Notes: generated by a model not told the origin, from the sequence alone. Counted from the first letter of the stretch, positions 32,621 through 44,575 are shown. The stretch is DNA of 64,000 nucleotides from Vanessa cardui (GCF_905220365.1 NC_061146.1:8559538-8623537); one strand, 5' to 3'. A program made the numbers and translations.

Positions 32621-33829
32621 GATTGTAATCGATGTACATATCAGAAGTTGTTTTTCTTTTTTTGGATGTTGTGTAAGCCATCAATTAACATGTATATTGT
32701 TAGTGTACTTATTAAATAAATAAAATAAAATAAAAATAAAGCAGATAAATCTTCAAACCTTCCACAAAAGGTTTAAATCCAGTTGATATTATAGGCTTTA
32801 TGGAGAATAAAAGTTCCATTCAACAAATATAGGATTTATGTAACGTTCGACTCGATGCCAGCTGTAGAGGAAAAGTACCTTGAAAGTATGAAATTACGAA
32901 CAATTATCCACAGGCGTCAAATTCGGTCGACTTTGAGATATTTCGAGTATTTGAGATGATTTAAGATATATTTTAAAGCGAATAATAGTACGACACAAGT
33001 TAAAAAAATCAAACTCATCTTTGAAGTGAGATTTACGTCATACTCACTTCAAACCAAATGGGCAGACTTTATCCAAAAAACTACCAAATTAAGAAGTGTG
33101 ATACTTTTTTTTTTTTAATTTTTTTTATAATTTATCTTAGGCTCGTGGTGAAGGCAAACATTTAGGAAACGAACATGTTTCAGAAAAATCTGCCACAGCT
33201 GCTAACATTGGCATCATGTATGTGATTTTGTCAAATATTTATTTATCTATTATTTATATAAAATGTTTTCCTCTTTTAAACCTTTAAAACAACTTTTACT
33301 TTAACACATTAATAATGAATTAAACATTTCAGATAAAATAAAATTAAGGCTGTAAGGTGAAATACCTTTGTCTGACCCGAACATAGTAAATAAAAAAAAT
33401 ATATCATTTTTTTTAAATTGTCATCATGTCGAGTGACACCATCTAAGGTCAAAAGCTGACCTAAAAATGGTAGCACATTAATGCCTCTGTTTTAAAATTC
33501 GCGAGACAAAGGCATACAATATTTAGGGAAAAAGGCGTCATAAATTTGAGCAGAAATTTCTAAGCAACATGACACCGTACCTGTTTTATTAAAATAATAT
33601 AAAACAGGTATGCTCACTGATATACATATAGCATTAAAAATATATATATACCACATGTAACACAATGAACAGCCAACAGATAATTAAGTCAATTGTGTTC
33701 TATATTTAAAATTCAATACTTCCATAAACAACAAAATGTAATTTAATAATTTTTATTTCACGTATTTTATTTATTTAGTTTATTTTATCTAAAGTCAACC
33801 TTGACTATTTGATAAAATTTTGATAATCA
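32621..33829. other. Intergenic with a small perfect hairpin
   Basis: No gene. TACCTGTTTTAT (33578-33589) and ATAAAACAGGTA (33599-33610) form a perfect 12-bp stem with a 9-nt loop. A degraded SINE-A scrap (GCTCGTGGTGAAGGCAAACA) is near 33140. Confidence 0.4.
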
Positions 33830-33965
33830 AAAACATCGTGAGGAAACCTGCACGTGTCAAATTTCATCGAAATTCTGCCATCGTGAAATATGTGCCAAAT
33901 CCTCTCCTTAATGGAAGAGGAGGCCTTATCCCAGCAGTGGGAAATTTACAGGCTGTTGCTTATTA
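33830..33965 (+). mobile_element. SINE-A, 3' half
   Basis: AACATCGTGAGGAAACCTGC to GAAATTTACAGGCTGTTGCT with CTCCTTAATGGAAGAGGAGG. The head is missing. Confidence 0.85.
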
Positions 33966-34403
33966 AATATTCAGTACTATTAATCTTTTAACATAATACA
34001 TTTATCAATTCAAATGAATCGACTATAAAACTAAATAAAATTAAAACACGAACTAAAATCAAAACCAGAAATGTTTGATGTCAATGTACACGGCACATTA
34101 CAGTGAAATGTTTAGGTAAGTTTCAATAATTCAAGATCCACTCAAACAGGTTATTCTTTGCGAGTTCTTCTCTGAAAATTTTATTACCTAATTTATCAAC
34201 ATTAGAGGCACGATTACACAGGCCCCCAACAAGGTTACTTTAATCCAATTAAAATATGTTTTTTGATCTTGATATCCATTACTAGGAAATTATTTTTGTT
34301 TTCTTTGCATTTTCGTTATGTACAATAAAAATAATTTGGAATGTTTTTCCCAATCCAAGATGCAAGGACGTAGCTGCGTCCGGATACTAGTACTAACATA
34401 ATA
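33966..34403. other. Intergenic, nothing recognised
   Basis: No supported feature. Confidence 0.35.
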
Positions 34404-34617
34404 AATAAAAACTGTAACAAAAGGAAAAACCGACTTCCAACAAAACACTATTTTAAAACAAATAAAAATGCACTAAAGAGGAATAAAATAATTGCGTATT
34501 TAACATATTTTTACAGTCTTCCTAAGTAAAATAAAATAAAAAATATTAGACTTCTTAAAAGTCAATTTACGATTATATAACGTAGTTATAGTTAATGTTA
34601 TTTTTTGAAGTCGATTA
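34404..34617 (-). mobile_element. ELT-E, short reverse copy
   Basis: AAAAACCGACTTCCAACAAA, CACTATTTTAAAACAAATAA, AATAATTGCGTATTTAACAT, AGTCTTCCTAAGTAAA and AAAGTCAATTTACGATTATA are the reverse of the ELT-E 3' part; TTTGAAGTCGATT closes the other end. Confidence 0.75.
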
Positions 34618-35020
34618 AAATTAAAGCTCTCCAAAATCGACTAGTTGTAATAAATATTAGTCAAAATGATTTTTTTTAACGAATCGATAAATATGCAAAT
34701 GTGCTGTGAAAAATCTGCCACCTCACGGAAAAAAAACGCTTCGGACCTGTCAAGAAACTCCTTAAGAAACTCACCAGGGAATATGAGAATTACCTCTAGT
34801 CTAATCCAACCACAAGGGCATAAGCCAAATAAGCAATATTTGAGATCAAATTAAGGTGACCTAAGTTAAATTAAAGTGCATATACGTAGTTTGATTGAAT
34901 AGTGTTGTATTATAAATAAAGATGTATTAATCAAGAATTAGTAGTACTGAACGATTATTTCCTTCGATTTCGTAAATCAAATGCTTGTCAATATTCATTC
35001 CTTCTGCGATTGGAAGACGA
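34618..35020. other. Intergenic, nothing recognised
   Basis: The 62-codon open frame at 34666-34854 has no recognisable protein. Confidence 0.35.
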
Positions 35021-35304
35021 TAGTACGACACAACTTACATGTAGCATCGGCAAAAGTCGTAAAACCGATCACATCCGAATTAAGTACGCTATCTCAAATT
35101 ATCAATATTAATTTCGTATGTAAATATGATCTTTACACAAACGTAATAACTTGTAAAATTAAATGACCTAATATATTCGTCAATTTGACACGTCGATTTA
35201 CATACACTTGCTTTCTCGGGTTGAACTGACGCAAGAATCTATAGCGACGAATAGCGTCGAATAACGCGATAGAGAGCTATTTCTATTGGTTGTTTCGTAC
35301 TATA
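35021..35304 (+). mobile_element. MITE-I copy, right end shortened
   Basis: TAGTACGACACAACTTACAT and GTAGCATCGGCAAAA at left. Interior has ACCGATCACATCCGAATTAA, ATATGATCTTTACACAAACG and GTCAATTTGACACGTCGATT. It ends TTCGTACTATA but lacks the inner half of the right inverted repeat. Confidence 0.8.
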
Positions 35305-36227
35305 GGATGAAACAAAGTAAGTTTACTATAATAACACAATTGTTTACCGTGGAAAATAAATTGAAAAATGTAATATACCGCCATGACAGTAGATCTAGTT
35401 TAATTTATATTTGTCGTAACACCGAATCCAGTGTTTTAATCTTTGTCATCCAACACCTGTCGGAGATAACGAAATTTCTAGAAATTCGCTAAACTGCAAA
35501 CGTGACAAGAATCTTAGGGATGCTAGCCGGAATACGCCAGAATCAGCTAACGTTCCTTGAGGATTAAGCGACGTAAATTACATTTTAGTTAATGTCTCAA
35601 TAGAGAAGTCAAATTTAGATAATTTAATGATCCAACAATAATGTACCTAAACATTTAATTTTTTTAAGTTTGCCGATATACGAGTGCAAATCATTTATCT
35701 CAAGTCATAGTCTCAAGGAAAGACATTTTAATTTTTTTACCTTACAAATGACAACCAACGGCCCTAAAACACATGCGAAACCGCTGGCGAGTACTAGTGT
35801 ATTATATTACTTGAGTTATTCTTCAGAAATATAATATTGGATATCAGATAAAAAAAATGAAATTTATTTAAAACAATTACAATTTACGATCGGTAGAGTA
35901 TTATGTGGGATAATTCATAGTGGTGGTACCCAACCAGTTATTATAAGTGTTCACAACTGGTTATAAAAGCAACATGAATGTTAAATAGGAAAAATGTTAA
36001 ATAAAAAATATTGACCATTCCTTACATCACACTAACTGCAACATTATTTTTTTAATATTCCAAGTTAAAAATAGCTCTGGAGTCTTTGCAACGTACAAGA
36101 AGGGTCTATTAACTTCACGAAGTCGGAAACTAGGAGTTATTAATTTACCTCTCCTCCTGTCCATATATTGGTGTATTACAGTAATGTCACCGCTTATGAA
36201 AAAAATATATTACACACAGTATGTTAG
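35305..36227. other. Intergenic with a REP-C scrap
   Basis: No gene. A short, much decayed REP-C piece (GGTGGTACCCAACCAGTTAT, then ATATTGACCATTCCTTACAT) is at 35920-36030. Confidence 0.4.
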
Positions 36228-36400
36228 ATTCGTGGAAATCAGACATATGCAGGTTTTCTCACGTTTTCCTTCACCGTTTATCACGGGAACAATTATAAAC
36301 ATAAATTAATCACACGAAAGCTCAACGGTGCCTGTCTGGGTTTGAACCCGATATCATCATTTAAGATACACTCGTCCTAACCACTTTACATTCTGAGCTC
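36228..36400 (-). mobile_element. SINE-A, 5' two-thirds
   Basis: GAAATCAGACATATGCAGGT through GGGTTTGAACCCGATATCAT to CTAACCACTTTACATTCTGA. The 3' end and tail are missing. Confidence 0.8.
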
Positions 36401-36409
36401 GTTTAAATC

Positions 36410-36620
36410 TATACATATAATAAAATTGGAGTGTCTGTTTGTAATATTAAAATAGCCCTTTTTTAATCAATGCATATACATATATACACGGTACATATAA
36501 CAAAATAACATTTTTTACAATTTTTGTCTGTCTGTTTGATCCGGCAAATCTAGACTGGACTAACTTTGACGGGACTTTCACTATCAGATAACTGATATAA
36601 TAAGGGCTAACTTAGCGTAT
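36410..36620 (+). mobile_element. REP-G, best copy
   Basis: ATAATAAAATTGGAGTGTCT, CATATATACACGGTACATAT, TTTTTGTCTGTCTGTTTGAT, TTTGACGGGACTTTCACTAT and AACTGATATAATAAGGGC. No coding frame or inverted ends. It defines the order used to call the other REP-G pieces. Confidence 0.7.
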
Positions 36621-36969
36621 AATAATTATTTTTGTTAAATTCAAACGTATACAAGGTCGCGCTCAGAGCTAAATAATAATATTAAAATAAAAATTAATAA
36701 ATACACTGACCTAGGTAATTTATTAAATAAAGAAAATACTATATCCTTAATAAAATGGAGTTCATTAGTTCTACGAAATTGTAGATGAAGAAATTCAGCC
36801 ACGTATTAAATGGAAGAACATTATTTTTTATTAACATGAGAATATCCAGTGATAGTTTAATAACTTTAAAAAAAAATCTATGTGATCTTTCAAGTCTGTG
36901 AAATCTTTCTTAATTAGAACAGAATAGTTCGAGAGTTGATTTTACTGATTTATTCATTGACTTTTGTAT
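36621..36969. other. Intergenic, nothing recognised
   Basis: No supported feature. Confidence 0.35.
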
Positions 36970-37135
36970 TCCAAATCAAAATAAACTTTATTTAAGTAGG
37001 CTTTTACAAGCACGTTTGAATCGTCATTTAACAATTAAGTGAAGCTGTCACCGGTTCGGGAAGTAGATTCTACCGAGAAGAACCGGCAAGAAAATCAGTA
37101 GTTACTCTTTTTCAACATTTAAAAAATATATAAAA
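36970..37135 (-). mobile_element. LINE-D 3' tail
   Basis: ATCAAAATAAACTTTATTTA, CACGTTTGAATCGTCATTTA, CACCGGTTCGGGAAGTAGAT and CTACCGAGAAGAACCGGCAA, reverse orientation. Confidence 0.85.
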
Positions 37136-37665
37136 ATATATTGTATATCTTACCTATAAAAATGAAGCCGAATACTCTTAGGGATGTTTTTAATAAAATA
37201 GGTATAATTAGAGTTACCTCACAATATATTTACAACAATATTATGTATGTTCACAGTAATATAGATAATTTTGAAAGAAACGGTGACAATAACTGCATTA
37301 GTCCAGTTAATAAAGACAAGCAAAGCTGGATGTTTGTATGAACCATCCATAATGACCGTTCACGAGATAATCACGAAAGACTTTGACACATGTATCAATG
37401 AGGACTTTTTCGATTTTGCTTAAAACCACAAAAGAAAGGTTCATAGTTTTTTCAAAGTTCGCTGTCTATTCAGTGGACGATATACATATATATACGAAAA
37501 GAAAATTACTATAACACCCAATTTGTACTTTACTGACATACTTCGCAAAAGTTATACATCCTCTTTGGTGCACGGTACTAATTTGTATATTATATTAAGA
37601 TACACAGTTTTTTTTTAATTTGTAAGCTCATGTCATATAAATTTGTTTCATTTATAGGAAGGATA
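37136..37665. other. Intergenic with a short dispersed repeat
   Basis: About 37470-37545 (TACGAAAAGAAAATTACTAT, AACACCCAATTTGTACTTTA) matches about 43115-43190. No gene; the open frame at 37141-37341 is not recognised. Confidence 0.4.
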
Positions 37666-37666
37666 T

Positions 37667-37720
<54 letters not shown>

Positions 37721-38010
37721 GCCTGTAAATTCCCACTGCTGGGATAAAGGCCTCCGCTCCCTTTGAGGAGAATTTTTGGAACATATTCCACCACGCTGTT
37801 CCAATGCGGGTTGGTGGAATACACATGTGGCAGAACTTCTATGAAATGTGTCACATGCAGGTTTCCTCACGATGTTTTCCTTCACCGTTGAGCACGAGAT
37901 GAATTATAACGACAAATTAAGCACATGAATCAGCGGTGCTTGTCTGGGTTTGAACCTGCAATCATCGGTTAAGATGCACGCGTTCTAACCACTGGGTCAT
38001 CTCGACTCAA
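37666..38010 (-). mobile_element. SINE-A with a very long (CAA)n tail
   Basis: Full-length copy whose tail is an uninterrupted run of about 17-18 CAA units (37667-37719). The body is close to consensus, and the head ends CTGGGTCATCTCGACTC. The long pure tail and low divergence point to a recent insertion. The repeat translates into poly-Cys, poly-Val or poly-Leu open frames that are not genes. Confidence 0.92.
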
Positions 38011-38063
38011 GGATATACATATATATTAAATTAAATGGACTTTATTGCATATTTTTACATACG

Positions 38064-38262
38064 AGTCGAGTCGGCCCAGTGGCTAGAACCCATGATTGCG
38101 AGTTCAAACCCAGGCAAGCACCACTTTATATTCATGTGCTTAATTTTTAAATTTGTTTATAATTCATCTCGTGCTCGCCGGTGAAGGAACACATCGTGGG
38201 GAAACCTGCATGTGGCTAATTTCCTAGAAATTCTGCCACATGCAGGTTTCCGTTTGCGTAAC
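38064..38262 (+). mobile_element. SINE-A, 5' two-thirds with a head deletion
   Basis: GAGTCGAGTCGGCCCAGTGG then CTAGAACCCATGATTGCGAG (the middle of the head is deleted), GTTCAAACCCAGGCAAGCAC, and body to ATTCTGCCACATGCAGG. Confidence 0.8.
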
Positions 38263-38724
38263 ACAGGTTGATCAAAAAAGTATTTTTAGTGATGAATTTG
38301 TCATTATATACAAAATTTAAATAATTTATTTACATAATTTCTTTACCTAATTATAATTGATTTCAAGAACCATATCAATGTCAATGATTCACACCAGCCT
38401 TATTCATATATTTTTAAAATAAACTCGTTAGCAAATAGATGGGTTTACACAACGTAAAGTTTTGGAAAGCTACGTTTGTCTTATCAAGTAAAACCTCCGA
38501 CCTGTGGCCTGCTTGCCAAGCGCAGCCTCTTTCAACTTTCTAAGACAACAAGCTCTCTATTTGATACTTGTATTACAAACTAACTAAACGCGCTACATTG
38601 AGCAAAAGAAAATGTAATATATTTTTATAAAATGGGATGTTTTTAAAATTTTCTGGTGGGTAGGGCTTTACGCTGAGTAGGTACTATCTTATATTCTCCC
38701 GCCAAACCCCCGTCAAGGTGATGA

Positions 38725-38915
38725 TGATGATTGCGGTTTCAAAACCAGGCAAACACCACTGAATTTGCTTTTGCTTAATTTGTGTTTATAGTTCATCTCG
38801 TGCTCGGCGGTAAAAACATCGCAAGGAAACCAGCTTGTGACTAATTGTAACGAAATTCGGCCACATGTGTATCCACCAACCCGATTTGGAGCAGCATGAT
38901 GGGATACAAACCGAA
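38725..38915 (+). mobile_element. SINE-A, internal part
   Basis: GATTGCGGTTTCAAAACCAG, CATCTCGTGCTCGGCGGTAA, ACATCGCAAGGAAACCAGCT and CCACATGTGTATCCACCAAC; decays at both ends. Confidence 0.75.
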
Positions 38916-39639
38916 GTCAGCCGAGCACTTGTGCATAAGAGTACCTGAAAACTTTCTCACAAGTATTAAGTACAACTGCTATTCTATTATATTTGCCAAA
39001 GTCCTAACATAGTAGTACATCAAATTCAGCACAATTTATTACTATTTTTGTATAATACCTTTTAGTTGACCCAACATAAAGCATTATAGTGCAACAGAAT
39101 AAAAATACGTTTTGACGTTTCACATTTTTCATGACGCAACTTTGTACAAGCGTACTTACACGAAAAACCTTTTACATACAGCCAAGAATTATAAAGTTAT
39201 ACGTTTTTCATTGCAATGTGCATATTTCTAAATCATCATGTGGTCTAGTGTGGTGATAAATACCTTTTATAATTTTTTAAATAATCTATTTTGTTAGTCA
39301 TTTGGTATAAAATAACTCTGTTTTAAAAAACGAACATAAACTCAAAAATGGAAGTCATTGCATACACTTCGATTTTCAAAAATCGAATACCCACGTTCTT
39401 CACGTTTTAAAGTCCGAGATAGCCGTTCTTACTATTTACTATTTGACGTCTAGCCGTGTGTGTATAGATGCGAGGAACTGATTACATTTTCAAGTCAATT
39501 GATCGACAGTTCCGAATACATTCTAAATTTAATTTTTTTATTTCTTATTCATAAATAACTGTTTTCATCGTCAAATTACATTATTCGTCAAACCAGTCTG
39601 GAGGTATAACCATTCCATATTCTATATTTCAGCAGTACT
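38916..39639. other. Intergenic, nothing recognised
   Basis: No supported feature. Confidence 0.35.
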
Positions 39640-39765
39640 TTATATTGGGTTCCGGTTTGAAGGGTGAGTGAGTCAGTTTAACTCTAGACACAAAGGACAT
39701 AGCGTTTCCAGGGTCAACGAGGCTTTAGCGATATCAGAAATGATTAATATTTCCTACAGTACCTT
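39640..39765 (-). mobile_element. REP-C relic
   Basis: TTGGGTTCCGGTTTGAAGGG, TGAGTGAGTCAGTTTAACTC and GACACAAAGGACATAGCG are REP-C blocks in reverse order. Heavily decayed after 39740. Confidence 0.6.
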
Positions 39766-39867
39766 TCTATACCTAGAGTAGTACCTACAATTAGGTATTC
39801 CGACTATCTACCCAATTACATATGTTATAAAAAAAGGTATCGTTATCCAACACAAACTTTTCATGTA

Positions 39868-40092
39868 TATAATCATTACATAGTATAAAACAAAGTCGCT
39901 TACCGCTGTCTGTCTCTATGTATGCTTAGATCTTTAAAATTACGCAACGGATTTTGAAGCGGTTTTTTTAATAGATAGAGTAATTTAAGGGGAATGTTTT
40001 TTATATAATATAGTAAAGAACCAAGAAAAAATCCATAATATATTTAGTATCAGTATTGCACCCGTGCAAAGCCGGGGCAGTCGCTAGTATTA
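39868..40092 (-). mobile_element. REP-F copy
   Basis: Reverse orientation: ATTACATAGTATAAAACAAA, TTACGCAACGGATTTTGAAG, then TATTGCACCCGTGCAAAGCC and CGCTAGTA at the other end. Confidence 0.8.
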
Positions 40093-41339
40093 GTATATAA
40101 TAAATAAACACATGACCTTAGCCAAACAGGCGGTATATACCAAGGCAAAATACGTCAATCATAATTATTTCCACCTTACCTAAATACTGGAGTAAGTCAT
40201 CCTTATCAAAGATAAGTATCGACCATAGACCTAAATAAAATAGACACGGCAATAAACACTGCATTGCACTGATATCTGGATTAATGTTATCATTACTGAT
40301 AATTAGTATTGTAATTATTATTTATATAAAATTAATTTATAGTCTGTATGTTTGATTTAAATATGTTTTGTTATTGTATTTTGTATATTGTTTGGATATA
40401 CATATAAAGTGAAACGTGTCTGTAGATTCGTTCAGATAAATTAAGTAATATGTGTTACGTTAAGGGTAATTTATTTTCAAGCTTTTGAGTTAAATATTAA
40501 GGTCAGTTTTTGTCGAGCAGAACGTTCGGAAGTTAAAGCGAAGTTTTGACGTCAAAATGATTTTCTGTCATTTTTTAATATAATAAATTATTACATAACT
40601 TCCTATTATATGTGAAAATCGTGTGTTATAATTAATAATGTAATGTACATAAAGAGTCTTATTTTATTACATCTATACTAATATTATAAATGCGAAATTA
40701 ACTGCAAAGTTTGAACCCAAGTTTGAATATGGAAGGATATGAACTATTATATGCCTAAAACTTGACAATCAAGCCTCTTAATACGAGCGCAGTTATGGGC
40801 GACAACTAGCTGTACATAAATAGATACATACAATAATTATTGTGTAATGACTCAATCTGTGTTTGTATTAACCCACTCAAACACAATAGATCGTTAATGA
40901 TATTTATAGATTCATTTAAAAGCTTATTATTAAATATTTATACACAAAATTATATTGTACATGCAAATAATTATAATAATATTAAGATATATTTTCATCG
41001 TCTATTTGAAAGCTATTTTTATGACATGAGATTTTTTCGTATAAAAAATTTATGCATTTGATTTAGATCTTTATTTAAATCATATTGTAATTGTTTTTAC
41101 TTTACAAATAAAACACCAGAACTGAGGGTGTTTTATGGATATTAATATTAAAATTCATATATTATTAGTTGCGAAACGATACTGGCAGACTCATCCTCTA
41201 ATTCTGTAAGGCAGATTGCCTTGAACTTTAACCCTGTTAGTCCTTCACGTAACAGACGCTCACTAAGAAAGGAATTATGGCAAATTCAACTTCAAGGGAG
41301 TAAGGTGTAACTTTATATCTATTTCTGTTGGTAGCATCA
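40093..41339. other. Intergenic, nothing recognised
   Basis: Long AT-rich stretch. A REP-H-type end (CTATACTAATATTATAAATG) is near 40674. The open frame at 40840-41061 has no recognisable protein. Confidence 0.4.
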
Positions 41340-41425
41340 CTTAAAATAGTTGTTAAATGACGATTCAAAAGTGCTTGTAGAAGCTTACTTAAAAAATGTA
41401 GATTTTGATTAGATCTGATTTACAC
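41340..41425 (+). mobile_element. LINE-D 3' tail, last 85 bp
   Basis: TTAAATGACGATTCAAAAGT, GCTTGTAGAAGCTTACTT and GATTTTGATTAGATCTGATT. Confidence 0.6.
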
Positions 41426-41454
41426 CCGAACGAGGTCAGTACAAACAACTAGTT

Positions 41455-41700
41455 TTTTTTATGGAATAGGTTGACGGACGTTCGTATGGGCCACCTGATG
41501 GTAAATGGTCTCCATAACACATAGACAATGACGCTGTAAGAAATATTAACTATTCCTTACATCGTCAATGCGCCACCAACCTTGGGAACTAAAATGCTAC
41601 GTCCACTCACCCTTCAAACCGGAACACAACAATACTGCGTACTGTTATTTATCGGTAAAATATCTGATGAGTGGGTGGTACCTACCCAGGCGGGCTTCAA
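41455..41700 (+). mobile_element. REP-C copy
   Basis: GGAATAGGTTGACGGACGTT to CCTACCCAGGCGGGCTTC with a short internal deletion before the TCAAACCGGAACACAACAAT block. Confidence 0.85.
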
Positions 41701-42334
41701 AGAAATGGTAACATGTTGAATATGGTTAGATTAGCATTAATTACTTTATTAACAGAACTAATATATATTTACAAATCACATCAAATTTACCTCAACCCTG
41801 ACCAAATTATATATTGTATAAATTTATAACCTCTTGTCAAAACCATATCTGTCTCTTTCCAACACATATAAATAAACCATTAGTGCGAAGAGCATGACCG
41901 ATTATTTAATCATATTAAACAACTAAGGTACGAGCCTTACTTTTTGCATTAAATACATGTGACAAACAACGTGATAATCTAAGGACAATATTGAAGATAA
42001 TAAAATAATTTGCCAATTCTAAACATTCTAAAGGCACGAAATTGATTTCGTCGAAGGAAATTGATAAGAAACACCGTCACTCCGATACTTGTCACACGAT
42101 TAAACAGTCGATTTAAACATAATACACGTGAATGTTTAGTGTGGTGTTATTATTTATTTGTTTATGTAATCAATGCGGTAACACAATATGTCTACGTCTA
42201 GAGGTATGTTTTTATTGTTTTAGTGTTATTTATAAGTTAGAAGTCTTATCGTAAATAGTGTTCACTAACCATAGTGATAATTTAAGTTTATGAATGTTTA
42301 TTATTATATATATATATATATTTATATATATGTG
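41701..42334. other. Intergenic, nothing recognised
   Basis: No supported feature; an (AT)n tract is at 42303-42330. Confidence 0.35.
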
Positions 42335-42602
42335 GTACTAGCGACCCGCCCCAGCCTCGTGGTGTAATTCTAATACCAAATATACTACAGAATTTGTTTA
42401 TTTACGACATCAAATAAGATACTTTTAAAATTCACTTTCAAACGTCAGTTTCTTTGGTATATTTTCCATGTATTATACACAAAAACCTTCCTTTCGAATT
42501 ACGCTATATATTAAAAAAAAACTCTTCAAAATTGTGTAATTTTAAAGATCTAGGCAGACATAGGGACAGACAACGGTAAGCGACTTTGTTTTATACTATG
42601 TA
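42335..42602 (+). mobile_element. REP-F copy
   Basis: ACTAGCGACCCGCCCCAGCC start, CCAAATATACTACAGAATTT inside and TTGTTTTATACTATGTAAAG end. Confidence 0.8.
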
Positions 42603-42639
42603 AAGAAGAAGTTCCCACAGATAGGGTTGATTGTAATCT

Positions 42640-42765
42640 GCAAGGTTCATCAATAATTCCACCATGCTCCAATGCAGGTACCCTGTAGGCAGGGAGTACA
42701 TGTAGCCGAATTTATAGCGGCAAGTGCATCCTCGCGATATTTTCCATCATAGTCGCATAGGGGAT
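42640..42765 (-). mobile_element. SINE-A relic
   Basis: TTCATCAATAATTCCACCAT, GCTCCAATGCAGGTACCCTG, TACATGTAGCCGAATTTATA and ATATTTTCCATCATAGTC follow the SINE-A order but are highly eroded. Confidence 0.45.
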
Positions 42766-42809
42766 GTATACTTTAAAATACTAATACTATTATAATATAT
42801 AAGTAATAA

Positions 42810-42965
42810 GTAGTAGTGGCCTGACTTCGCTCGCGTGTTAGATTGTTGAATGTCATATGTTATGCAAAAAAGTAGGCTATGTCCTTTCTTGAGTTCTTGA
42901 GTTCATATTTGCTTCATACAAAATTTCACCAAAATAAGTAGTTACAGTTGCAGAGACAGATAGGC
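42810..42965 (+). mobile_element. REP-H copy
   Basis: GTAGTGGCCTGACTTCGCTC, GCAAAAAAGTAGGCTATGTC, CTTTCTTGAGTTCTTGAGTT and TTCATACAAAATTTCACCAA. The 3' end is decayed. Confidence 0.65.
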
Positions 42966-43204
42966 AGACAGGCTTTCATATTTGATCGCAATTGTTTGTC
43001 GCGAAATTGGACCCTGAACTTTCTTAGCGGCACATGGATCAATGGAGACTTTTGGAATTCTGTTTACAAAAGGAAACCTTCCTTTTCCATTATTTTTCCG
43101 AAATTCAATCTTTATTTCTTCTATATTCACTGGAAGATATAGATACGAAAAGGAAAGATAAACTATAACACCCATTTTGTACTTTACTCACATTCACGGT
43201 AAAA
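42966..43204. other. Intergenic with a short dispersed repeat
   Basis: About 43115-43190 matches 37470-37545 (AACACCCATTTTGTACTTTA). Overlapping open frames on both strands have no recognised product. Confidence 0.35.
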
Positions 43205-43512
43205 AAGTAAAGTAAAGTAACAGCCTGTAAATTTCCCGCTGCTGGGATAAGGTCTCCCCTTCCATTAAGAGAGGGTTTGGAGCATATTCCACCACGCTGT
43301 TCAAATGCGGGTTTGCGGAATGCACATATGGCAGAATTTCATTGAAATTAGACACATGCAGATGTTCCTCCTCGCAATGTTTTCCTTCACCGAACACGAG
43401 ATGAATTATAAACAAAAATTAAGCACATATATATAGTGGTGCTTGCCTGGGTTTGAACTCGAAATCATCGGTTAAGATGCGCGCGTTCTAACCACTTGGC
43501 CATCTCAGAATA
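43205..43512 (-). mobile_element. SINE-A, ACTTT-tail type
   Basis: The AAAAAGTAAAGTAAAGTAAC tail complement leads into CAGCCTGTAAATTTCCCGCT, the CTTCCATTAAGAGAGGGTTT block, and a head ending GGCCATCTCAGA. Confidence 0.9.
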
Positions 43513-43679
43513 TCCTATCTTGTAATATGTGAGGGACATCTCTATCGATGCTCCCCTCCTTAACTGATATGTTTCCCGATTATGAATTATCGTTATAGCG
43601 ATCGCGATCGTAATCATATCGATACCTAATACAAACAATATACCTGCACCATACCAGTGCATGTATATAGTTTTTATAT

Positions 43680-43905
43680 ACCTGTTGACTTACAATCAGG
43701 ATATATTAATTAAAATAATTGTATTTAACTAACATGACTTTGTATTTTTTAAATGTTTAAAAATAGTAACTACTGAGTTTCTTGACGGTTCTTCTCGGTA
43801 GAATCTACTTTCCGAAACGGTGGTAGCTTGACTTAATTGTAAAATGACGATTCAAAAGTGCTTGTAAAAGTCTACTTGAATAAAGTTTATTTTGATTATG
43901 ATTGG
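43680..43905 (+). mobile_element. LINE-D 3' tail
   Basis: CTGTTGACTTACAATCAGGA, TTCTTGACGGTTCTTCTCGG, CCGAAACGGTGGTAGCTTGA and AAAGTTTATTTTGATTATGA. Confidence 0.85.
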
Positions 43906-43929
43906 TAAGTTACTTTTATCTAAGGTTTT

Positions 43930-44065
43930 AAGTCATCAGCATCATCATCAACCCAGGTTTGTCCACTGCTGGACATAGGCCTCTCCAAGTGCACGCCACT
44001 GTGGTCTTTCTGTAGCTACTCGCATCCAGCTTCTGCCGTGTTGCGTAAATCGTCATGTAATCAGT
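43930..44065 (+). mobile_element. RTE-like LINE 3' tail fragment (second type)
   Basis: CAGCATCATCATCAACCCAG, TCCACTGCTGGACATAGGCC and TCTCCAAGTGCACGCCACTG, a widespread lepidopteran LINE 3' motif. Clade by resemblance only. Confidence 0.55.
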
Positions 44066-44285
44066 GTACCACCATTATCACAGTTTAAATCTACGACTAA
44101 AAGCCGTAAAGCAATTACGCCCATCTTAGAAATAGTATAAAATGTACAAAAAAAAATCTTGAGTTCATTGGTGTTTAAAAGATACACTGTGAATACATTA
44201 TGTATTAGATTTATTTGTGTTATAAGTGTTGTTATTATTTAAGTGTCACAAGAGAAATATAAACGTTGCTATTGATGTATAGAAC

Positions 44286-44575
44286 TGAGATGGCCCAGTG
44301 ATTAGAACGCGTGCATCTTAACCGATGATTTCGGGTTCTTAATTATATTATTATATGTGCTTAATTTGTGTTTATAATTCATCTCGTGCTCGGCGGTGAA
44401 AGCAAACATCGTCACGAAACCTGCATGTGCCTAATTTCATCGAAATTCTGCCACATGTGCATTTCACCAACCCGCATTCGAACAGCGAGGTGGAATATGT
44501 TCCAAACCCTCTCCTTAATGGGGAAGCAGGCCTTAGCCCAGCAGTGGGAAATTTACAGGCTGTTAGTGTTTGATG
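44286..44575 (+). mobile_element. SINE-A copy
   Basis: GAACTGAGATGGCCCAGTGA to GTGGGAAATTTACAGGCTGT. The region after box B is deleted (GATTTCGGGTTCTTAATTAT). Confidence 0.85.

Noticed and set aside
34666..34854. 62-codon open frame with a methionine-initiated start
   Set aside because: No domain, no conserved motif and no gene context; random in AT-rich DNA.
37590..37885. Overlapping reverse-strand open frames with poly-Leu, poly-Val and poly-Cys
   Set aside because: They are the three readings of the (CAA)n tail of a SINE-A copy.
42303..42330. AT dinucleotide runs and multi-base T or A tracts as regulatory elements
   Set aside because: Ordinary low-complexity sequence in an AT-rich genome, with no positional support.
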